64,000 nucleotides of DNA from Arthrobacter alpinus. GTDB taxonomy: Bacteria > Actinomycetota > Actinomycetes > Actinomycetales > Micrococcaceae. This document shows positions 28,429-35,800 of the stretch, one piece after another; the stretch's first letter is position 1, and each line of letters starts with the position of its first letter. The notes under the pieces are model-generated. The model saw only the letters and a list, made by a program, of their open reading frames with translations. It had not been told where the DNA came from and searched no databases. The position numbers and the translations under genes were made by a program. The stretch lies in NCBI RefSeq assembly GCF_001445575.1, contig NZ_CP013200.1, positions 3,472,001 through 3,536,000 on the forward strand, read 5' to 3'.

Positions 28429-29280
28429 TTAGTTGTGGCTGTGGGTCGCGCCGGCAAAAAGGTCCAGCAACCGCGCAACTTCCGGAATCAGGGCTGCACG
28501 GCCGGCGCCAAGGTACTTGCGTGAATCCACCACCGCAGGATTTTCGTCCAGGTAGCTGCGCACAGCACGCGTGAAGAAGCCATTCAAATGCGTTGACACG
28601 TTAATTTTGGTCATGCCTGCGGCAATCGCTGCCACAATGTTCTCATCGGACACTCCAGAGGACCCGTGCAGCACCAACGGCACCTCCAAGGCAGCCTTCA
28701 GCTCCGCAATACGGGAAAGGTTCAGGGCAGCACTGCGCTCAGTCATGGCGTGCGATGAACCAACGGCCACTGCCAGTGCGTCCACGCCAGTAGCAGCCAC
28801 AAACGCGGCAGCCTCGGTGGGATCGGTCAACACACCGGGGGCGTGCGCACCATCCTTGCCGCCCACCTTGCCCAGCTCCGCTTCAACGTACACGCCGCGC
28901 TCGTGGGCATAAGCGGCCACGCGGGCCGTCACCTCAACATTTTGCTCATACTCAAAGTGCGCGCCGTCGAACATGATGGAGCCAAAGCCCAGATCAACGG
29001 CTTGGTACGCCAACGCCTCATCTTCGGCATGGTCAAGGTGAACTGCCACCGGCACGGAGGCCTTGCGCGCAGCAGCCAAAGTGGCCAAAGCTACCGGCTC
29101 CAGGCCGCCGTGGTACGCGGCGCAGTTCTCCGAGATCTGCAAGATGACAGGGCGTCCGGCTGCTTCGGCGCCGCCAATGAGACCCTCGATGGTCTCGAGG
29201 TGGATCACGTTGAACGCACCCTGGCCGGTGCCGGCCTTCGCCGCTAGATCCATGATGTCGCGAGTGTTGCTCAAAGCCAT
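28429..29280 (-). CDS. Class II tagatose/fructose-bisphosphate aldolase (AgaY/GatY type)
   Basis: Zinc aldolase of 283 residues that splits tagatose-1,6-bisphosphate (or fructose-1,6-bisphosphate) into triose phosphates. Metal and substrate residues are seen in AVHLDHAED, AVAVGSSHAM and LVLHGSSGVSDENI, with the Asp/Asn motif KINVSTHLN. Its short length and its place beside an AgaS-like protein and a PfkB kinase favour the tagatose-bisphosphate role. The ATG at 29280 has an AGGA site; the frame extends 11 codons further without one. Confidence 0.88.
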   Translation of the reverse strand: MALSNTRDIMDLAAKAGTGQGAFNVIHLETIEGLIGGAEAAGRPVILQISENCAAYHGGLEPVALATLAAARKASVPVAVHLDHAEDEALAYQAVDLGFGSIMFDGAHFEYEQNVEVTARVAAYAHERGVYVEAELGKVGGKDGAHAPGVLTDPTEAAAFVAATGVDALAVAVGSSHAMTERSAALNLSRIAELKAALEVPLVLHGSSGVSDENIVAAIAAGMTKINVSTHLNGFFTRAVRSYLDENPAVVDSRKYLGAGRAALIPEVARLLDLFAGATHSHN

Positions 29281-29325
29281 GAAAGATCGTCCTTTGTGTT
29301 CAGTGCTGCCCAAAGTGGCAGAAGA

Positions 29326-30414
29326 TTAGTGGTCGGTGACGATGAGCGCGCTGGCCAACTCGGCGTACGTGGGCGAGATTTCACCGGCGCCGGGCATGAG
29401 GACTGCCGCAGCACTCCATGCGGTGGCTTGGCGCAGGATTTCCCGCAGGTCTGCTTCCCCATTGGCAAGTGCGACGGCGGCCGCACTCACCGCCGCGTCT
29501 CCCGCACCGGTGGGGTTTCCGCTCAACGGTGCGGGGAGCCTGGCCTGCAGGTAGCGGCCGGGGGCATCAGCGCTCAAGGCCAGCATGCCTTCTTCACCCA
29601 CGCTCACCAGAACGCGTCGGGCCCCCAGTCTCATGAGCGTTCGGGCAGCGGCAACCAGATTGCTCTCCCCCACAGCTTCCATTAACTCGTGGTTGTTGGG
29701 CTTGAGGAGATCCGCGCCGGCCTTGGCTGCGGCCAGAATGCCGTCGCCGGAGGTGTCAATGATGGCAGGTACGCCTGCCGCGTGGGCCAGTGCCACCAAC
29801 GCCGGGTAGAAATCAGCAGGTGCCTGATCCGGCAGGGAGCCCGAGCCCACCAAGACACCTGGCCGGCGCACGCCGTGGGGCGTCTGAACTCCGGCAAGGT
29901 TATCCACCACAGCAGCCGCCAGCGCTTGCCATTCGGCGGCGGCCAGCGCCGGGCCAACCTCATTGAAAATGCTCGTGGTGTTATTCGCAGCGGTATCGAC
30001 GAGCGCAATGGTGCGGCGGGTCGGTGCCGCCACGGAAACCAGTTGGTGCCAGATCCCGGCAGATTCCAGATCCTGCCGGAGTTGCTCCCCCGTAGCGCCG
30101 CCAGCGGTGGCAATGGCCAGCGTGGGGTGACCCAGCTGATGCGCCACGCGTGAAACGTTCAGGCCCTTGCCGCCTGCGCGGCTCAGCGGCGTCGGCACCC
30201 GGTGCGAGGAGCCAAGGTGCACTCCGGCAACCGTGTAGGTGAGGTCCACGGCAGGGTTCGGCGTAACGGTCAGGACCACGTTATTGGCTGGGCCGGTTGG
30301 CGGCGTGGCCGAGGCTTCGCCGGCTGGGCTCGCCAAACTGGCTGGGCTTGCTGAGCTGGCTGGGCTTGCTGAGCTGGCTGGGCTATTTGGGTCGACAGGG
30401 CTGTTGGCGTTCAT
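29326..30414 (-). CDS. PfkB family kinase, tagatose-6-P / 1-phosphofructokinase type
   Basis: Sugar kinase of 362 residues. The PfkB core starts at about residue 46 with LTVTPNPAVDLTY, then RAGGKGLNVSRVAHQLG, and ends with the catalytic GNPTGAGDAAVSA. This subgroup phosphorylates tagatose-6-phosphate or fructose-1-phosphate. The first 40 residues are an unusual extension of SPASSASPAS-type repeats. The ATG overlaps the stop of the upstream ROK gene (ATGA), which supports this start despite the odd extension. Confidence 0.87.
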   Translation of the reverse strand: MNANSPVDPNSPASSASPASSASPASLASPAGEASATPPTGPANNVVLTVTPNPAVDLTYTVAGVHLGSSHRVPTPLSRAGGKGLNVSRVAHQLGHPTLAIATAGGATGEQLRQDLESAGIWHQLVSVAAPTRRTIALVDTAANNTTSIFNEVGPALAAAEWQALAAAVVDNLAGVQTPHGVRRPGVLVGSGSLPDQAPADFYPALVALAHAAGVPAIIDTSGDGILAAAKAGADLLKPNNHELMEAVGESNLVAAARTLMRLGARRVLVSVGEEGMLALSADAPGRYLQARLPAPLSGNPTGAGDAAVSAAAVALANGEADLREILRQATAWSAAAVLMPGAGEISPTYAELASALIVTDH

Positions 30415-31382
30415 GCTTTCGCCGCCAGGCTCCGTGCCTTCAGTGCCGAACCAATGAGTCCAGCGTTTTCACCCAACGCCGCATGCAGGTATTCGGGGCG
30501 GCGGTGGAACGTGAGCAGCTCATCCACGCGGGCGGCCAGAGGTTCAAAGAGGGCAGCTCCGGCCATGGAAAGCCCGCCTCCCAGGACTACGGTTTCGGTT
30601 CCCAGGATGGACACGCACTGGGCAATACTAAATGCCAGGGCATTGATGGCATCGCCCCATACAGCGCTGGCGGCGGCGTCGCCTGCGGCGGCCAGAGCCA
30701 CCACGGTGCGGGCGCCAGCAACAGTGTTGCCGGTGGCCTCGGTGTAGCGCCTGGCAACTGCACCTGCGGAGCCCAGCGACTCCATGATGACCAAGGAACC
30801 GTCGGGCGCCGGGACCAGAGCATGGCCAATCTCGCCCGCATATCCGCCACCAGCCACACGGCGACCGTCGCACAAAACTGCCCCGGCAATACCGGTGCCA
30901 ATCACCAAGATGAGCACATCCTTCTTGCCCACAGCGGCACCCAGACGGAATTCAGCTTCACCGGCCATGCCGACGTCGTGCCCGAATCCCACAGGGAGAC
31001 CGAGCGCCTCGCTCAAGGTCGCCGTAAAGGGAAAGTCCTTCCAGCCCAAGTTGGAGGAGTAAACGCCAATGCCTGCGGTTTCATCCACAATGCCCGGCAC
31101 CGTCACCCCCACGGCGGAGAAATTCAGCTCAGGGTGGGCCGCACGGTACACAGCCGTCAGCTCCACAATCCTGGCGCAGACGGTCTCACCCGAGCGGGCA
31201 CCGTCAAGTGGCGTGGGGTTGCGCGCAACATCCATGACCTCAATGTCACCGCTGGTTATGTCGCCGAGAATGATCCCGGATTTCATGTCAGTTCCGCCAA
31301 TGTCAAAGGCCAGAACGGCATCCACCAGCTCGGCGGTGTGCTGAGCGCCGGGATCGCCATCGCGGTTGGTCAAGGTGTTCAT
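30411..31382 (-). CDS. ROK family sugar kinase
   Basis: ATP-dependent sugar kinase of 323 residues. The phosphate-binding segment is LAFDIGGTDMKSGI near the N-terminus; VIGTGIAGAVLCDG and AGEIGHALV form the sugar site. The usual ROK zinc motif CxCGxxGC is absent: the corresponding stretch reads PAPDGSLVIMESLG. That occurs in the polyphosphate-glucokinase branch. In this operon it could phosphorylate N-acetylgalactosamine or another hexose. The ATG at 31382 follows an AAAGAGA site. Confidence 0.85.
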   Translation of the reverse strand: MNTLTNRDGDPGAQHTAELVDAVLAFDIGGTDMKSGIILGDITSGDIEVMDVARNPTPLDGARSGETVCARIVELTAVYRAAHPELNFSAVGVTVPGIVDETAGIGVYSSNLGWKDFPFTATLSEALGLPVGFGHDVGMAGEAEFRLGAAVGKKDVLILVIGTGIAGAVLCDGRRVAGGGYAGEIGHALVPAPDGSLVIMESLGSAGAVARRYTEATGNTVAGARTVVALAAAGDAAASAVWGDAINALAFSIAQCVSILGTETVVLGGGLSMAGAALFEPLAARVDELLTFHRRPEYLHAALGENAGLIGSALKARSLAAKA

Positions 31383-31451
31383 GAAAGTCTCTTTCGGCGT
31401 GCAGCACCCGCGGGCATCCATGATGTGCGGGACTGGTGGGAAGTAAACGGC

Positions 31452-31485
31452 AGGCACCCCACGTGATGAAGAACGTGGGGTGCCT
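31452..31485. terminator. Hairpin between the SIS gene and the ROK gene
   Basis: A perfect 13-bp stem (31452-31464 and 31473-31485, aggcaccccacgt) with an 8-base loop lies in the 200-base gap between the two operon genes. The U tract is weak, so it may attenuate or process the transcript rather than end it. Confidence 0.55.
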
Positions 31486-31582
31486 AACATTTTAGTCAGC
31501 GGCAGAGCCCGTGCCGGGCTGAGGTGCAGACAGGTTCATCCAGAGTCACTCGTGGTCTGGATTGACTGGTAATTCAGAACTA

Positions 31583-32488
31583 CTAGTCGTCCAGGATGAC
31601 CGATCGGGTCAGGTTGCGCGGCAGGTCCGGGTTCATGCCGCGGGCGCGGGCGCGCTCCAGCGTGACGCGGTGCACGCGGGCCAGCTCCGCCAACGGGTGC
31701 ACAGTGGTGTTGATGTACAGGGCACCGGTCTTGACCATGTCGCGATCCAGACCCTCGGGCTGATCGCCGAACATCCAGGTGACTCGGTTCGGGGCGGCGA
31801 TGGAGATGGGGCCGTGACGGTATTCCTTGGCCGGGTACGATTCCGTCCAGCCCTGCACTGCTTCGCGCATCTTCAGGCCAGCCTCGTGAGCCAGACCCAC
31901 AGTCCAACCGGTGCCCAGGAAGGTGAACTGCTCGGCGTCAATGAGCTCCTGCTCAACCGGGGCGGTAACGGCTGTCTTGGCATCTTCAATGGCCGCGGTC
32001 AGATCAACGCCAACGCTGGTCAGCAGGTACGTCAGTGCCGTGGTGGCGAAACGGGTCTGCACCACTGACTTCTCATCGGCGTAAGGAAGCTCGACGACGG
32101 CGTCAGCCAACGTCATGATCGGAGAGTTGATATCGCCCACCAGCGCAACGGTGCGCACGGTGCCCTTGATGGCCGTCAGGATTTCCAGCACCTCGGTGGT
32201 GGTACCTGAGCGGGTGATGGCAATGACGGCGTCATAGCCGCGCTCGGCACCGAGGAAAGCCTCTGAGGCAGCAAAGGCGTCAGTGACACCCTTACCGGCA
32301 GTTTCGCGCGCAGTGGCGTAGCTCTGCGCCATGAACCACGAGGTACCGCAGCCAATGACGGCCACGCGCTGTCCATCAGCAGGCAACAGATTCTCGCTCT
32401 TGGACTGGGCAATGGCCTTGGCCCAAACTTCGGGCTGGCTGACAAGTTCGGCGTCCATGAAGGGGCCAAGCTGGGTGTTCTCGCTCAT
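31583..32488 (-). CDS. SIS-domain sugar isomerase/deaminase (AgaS-like)
   Basis: Cytosolic 301-residue protein with two SIS sugar-phosphate-binding domains. The first has GCGTSWFMAQSYATAR and ITRSGTTTEVLEIL; the second has FLGTGWTVGLAHEAGLKMRE and AKEYRHGPIS. This is the layout of AgaS (galactosamine-6-phosphate deaminase/isomerase) and of the GlmS isomerase half without its glutaminase. With tagatose-type kinase and aldolase downstream, the AgaS role is the best fit. It is the first gene of the operon. Confidence 0.85.
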   Translation of the reverse strand: MSENTQLGPFMDAELVSQPEVWAKAIAQSKSENLLPADGQRVAVIGCGTSWFMAQSYATARETAGKGVTDAFAASEAFLGAERGYDAVIAITRSGTTTEVLEILTAIKGTVRTVALVGDINSPIMTLADAVVELPYADEKSVVQTRFATTALTYLLTSVGVDLTAAIEDAKTAVTAPVEQELIDAEQFTFLGTGWTVGLAHEAGLKMREAVQGWTESYPAKEYRHGPISIAAPNRVTWMFGDQPEGLDRDMVKTGALYINTTVHPLAELARVHRVTLERARARGMNPDLPRNLTRSVILDD

Positions 32489-32825
32489 GTACGCGCATTC
32501 TCCTTGATAGGCGCTTCACGGCTGCCACAGAGGCGTTGCGTAAAGCATTTTCGTTGACAAAATTCTAACACATCTTGATCGCTTGCGCGCTGAAAACATC
32601 ACAAACAATCACTTTCGCGACGGGCGTGCCCTGGGCATTGTTTTCCCTGGGCGCCGTAAAGATGCTTGTCATCCGAGTCATGTGGGGACAATAATGATAC
32701 TTTGTTATGGATAACAGCGTGATGCAGGTCATACCTTTCACGCTGCGGCTGTAACAAGCGTCATCAGACCAAGCGCGCAAAAATGCGTGCTTGGGCCCGC
32801 ACAGAAGATGTTCAAGGAGTTCTTG
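32489..32825. promoter_or_regulatory. Divergent control region between agaS-like and GH101 genes
   Basis: No gene is seen. The stretch is clearly richer in A/T than its surroundings. It holds a perfect 14-base palindrome TGTTATGGATAACA (32703-32716) about 110 bases before the GH101 start. Near the agaS-like side are two TTTCG-containing A/T-rich segments (32546-32566, 32611-32618) of the kind DeoR proteins can bind. A shared repressor for both directions is plausible. Confidence 0.5.
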
Positions 32826-35800
32826 ATGTCACTCGCTCGACACCACCGCAAGTGGTTGGGGATGGGAGTTGCTGGCGCCGTCATGGCCGGCACCATCATT
32901 CCCCTCGCCGCGGCTATTCCTGCCATGGCGGCAGAGGGTTCGGCGGTGATTGCCTCCGGGGAATTATCCGTTGAGGTCTCCACCGCGTTCCCCCAAGCGC
33001 TGAAGTACACGCTTGCCGGCAAATCCATGACTGGCGCCACTGCCGTCGCCACCACAATGCGCATCAACGCCGTGGATCAAGCCGTGACGGTGACTTCTAA
33101 GCTCGCCGCCGACGGCACGTCCATCGATTACGACATCGCTGTCCCCGGAATGGCCGGCGTCACCATGAAGGCCAAGCTCTCGGTCAAGACGAACGTGCTC
33201 ACGTTCAACATCACCGAGATCAAGGAAACTGGTGCCGCCAAGGTCAACCGCATCCAGATTGTGGACCAGGACCTGGTGACCATCTCCTCGGCCGAGTCCG
33301 GCTCATCCGTGGCAACCGCGGTGGTCTCCACGGACAGGGCCATCTCCGGTGACACCATCACTCCCATTACCGCGGGCACAGCCGTTGACGCGGCCGCCAA
33401 GACCTCTATGGTTGCCATTGCCAACAACGGCAACCTGGCCGCAGGGTTCGAGAGCAACTCACTCTACGACGGCGCATGGTCTCCCGCAGACAACGGCTTG
33501 GCCGCATCGGAGCGGGGCCGCTTCTGGCGCCAAATCAAGGCCGACGGCGGCAACAAGAAGGTTGGCATCTCCTCCGGCGCATGGCTCTACCGGGCTAAGG
33601 ACTCCACGCAAACCGAACCGCTTCCCGAGGCCAAGGTCATCATCACCGGTGACGCCAATGCTGATGGAACCATCAACTGGCAAGACGGCGCCATTGCTTC
33701 GCGTGACATCCAGTACAGGCCCAAGGGCTGGGAAGATGTCAAAAACCGTGTTGTTCAAAACATCCCCTTTAACTTTGCCAGCCAGGCAACCAACCCGTTC
33801 CTGCGCACCCTTGACGATGTCAAGCACATCGCCTTGGCCACGGATGGATTGGGCCAGTTCTCCTTGTTGAAGGGCTTCACCTCTGAAGGCCACGACTCCG
33901 CCAATACGGACTTCAGCGGCAACTGGAATGAACGCGCCGGCGGCATCAAGGATATGAACTCGCTGCTGGTCCAGGCCAAGGATTATGGTGCAACGTTTAG
34001 CGTGCACATGAACAACACCGAGGCCTACCCGGAGTCCAAGGCTTTCAGTGACAGCTTCATCAAGGCGCCTGCTAGCAAGGGCTGGAACTGGTTGGAGCAG
34101 TCCTACTACATTGACCAGCGTCGCGACGTCCTCTCCGGGGACCAAAACAGCCGTATTGCAGGCCTCGATGCAGCAGCGGATGACAACCTCACCGCCAACT
34201 ACATTGATGTGTATTACGAGTCCGGCTGGGTCGGCGAGCGCCTGCAGCGAAACATCATGGACACCGGTTTCTCGGTATCCTCCGAGTTCGCCAACTCCAT
34301 GGTCCGCAATAACACGTGGTCTCACTGGGCCGTCGATGAAAAATACGGTGGAAGCACGCTGAAGGGCTGGAACTCGGAGATTATCCGCTTCGCCCAGAAC
34401 ACCCAGCGCGATATTTGGAACCCGGATCCCCGGCTGGGCACCCAGCACATCATTGAGTGGCAGGGCTGGACCGGCCAGAACGATTACAACGCGTTCATGA
34501 AGAACGTTTGGGACAACAACGTTCCGGTGAAGTTCTTGCAACAGCAGGAAATCAAGACGTGGACACCTGCGGCGATCACGCTCGAGAACAACCTGAGCGT
34601 GACGGGAACCTCCTTGGACAACCGGATCATCACCCAGGACAGTGTTGAGGTTCTCAAGGGCCACGACTATCTCCTGCCGTGGGCCAGCGAGATGGTGGAG
34701 TTTGGCGAAACTGCCACTAACGACGCCGACAAGCAGACCAAGCTGTACAACTACAGCCTGGCGGGTGGAGCCCAGAGCTGGACACTGCTTCCCGAGTTTG
34801 CCAATCAGACCTCCTTGAAGCTGTATGAGCTCACGGATCAGGGACGTAAATTTGTCAGCGATGTGGCCGTGACCGGCGGCAAGGTGACCTTGTCTCCGAA
34901 AGCCAATACTGCCTACGTCCTGGTTCCCACTACGGCTCTGGCCACCACACCTGCCATTTCCGCCTCGGAGACCGTCATTCCCAACGCCGACACCACCTGG
35001 GGCTACGGCATGGGCGTCAATGATCCTGGCTTCAACTCCGGCTCCTTGGCGGCGTGGAATCCTCAGGGCAATGTAACGCTGGCGCGTTCAGCCAAGGGCC
35101 TGACCTCCGCACGTTTGGGCGATGGTGCTTCCAGCATCACGCAGACTCTGGGCGCACTCACCAAGGGCACATACTCGGTCAGCGCCTGGGTTGAAATTGA
35201 CCCCACGCTGGACAGCAAGGAAACGTACCCGCGCGGCAAGCGTGAGACGTCTCTCAGTACAACGGTGTCCGGCTCACCAGCCGTCACCAACATCATCAAC
35301 TCCTCTCCCCTGTTCAACACGGTGGCGGCGGATCAGAAGAACCGCACCTTCGCCCAGCGTGTGAGCGTCCTCGTTGATGTGAAGAACGATGGCGATACGC
35401 CTGTTCTAAAGATCTCCGCGGGAGCCGGAGCAGCGGCTGTTCTGGTCGATGACGTTCGCGTGGTCAAGACCGCAAAGGTGAGCGCGGCCGACGTCGTCCC
35501 TGGTTCCCCCACAGGAGTGGTGCTCGCAGAGGACTTTGAAAACGTTGACCAGGGCTGGGGCCCGTTCGTCAAGGGCAACGCCGGTGGCAACACTGATCCG
35601 CGCACGCACCTTGCCCCCATCCACGCACCGTTTACGCAGAAGGGGTGGAATGGCAAGGTCATGGATGATGTCCTTGACGGCGAATTCTCCTTGCACGCTC
35701 ATGAGGAAAACGGTGGGCTGGTTTACCGGACCACCATGTCCACCATGGCGTTTAAGCCGGGCCATGACTACCAGATCTCCTTCAACTACCAGTCAACGAA

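Noticed and set aside
33459..34664. 401-codon open frame opposite the GH101 gene
   Set aside because: It is antisense to the conserved catalytic domain, and its product has no recognisable motif.
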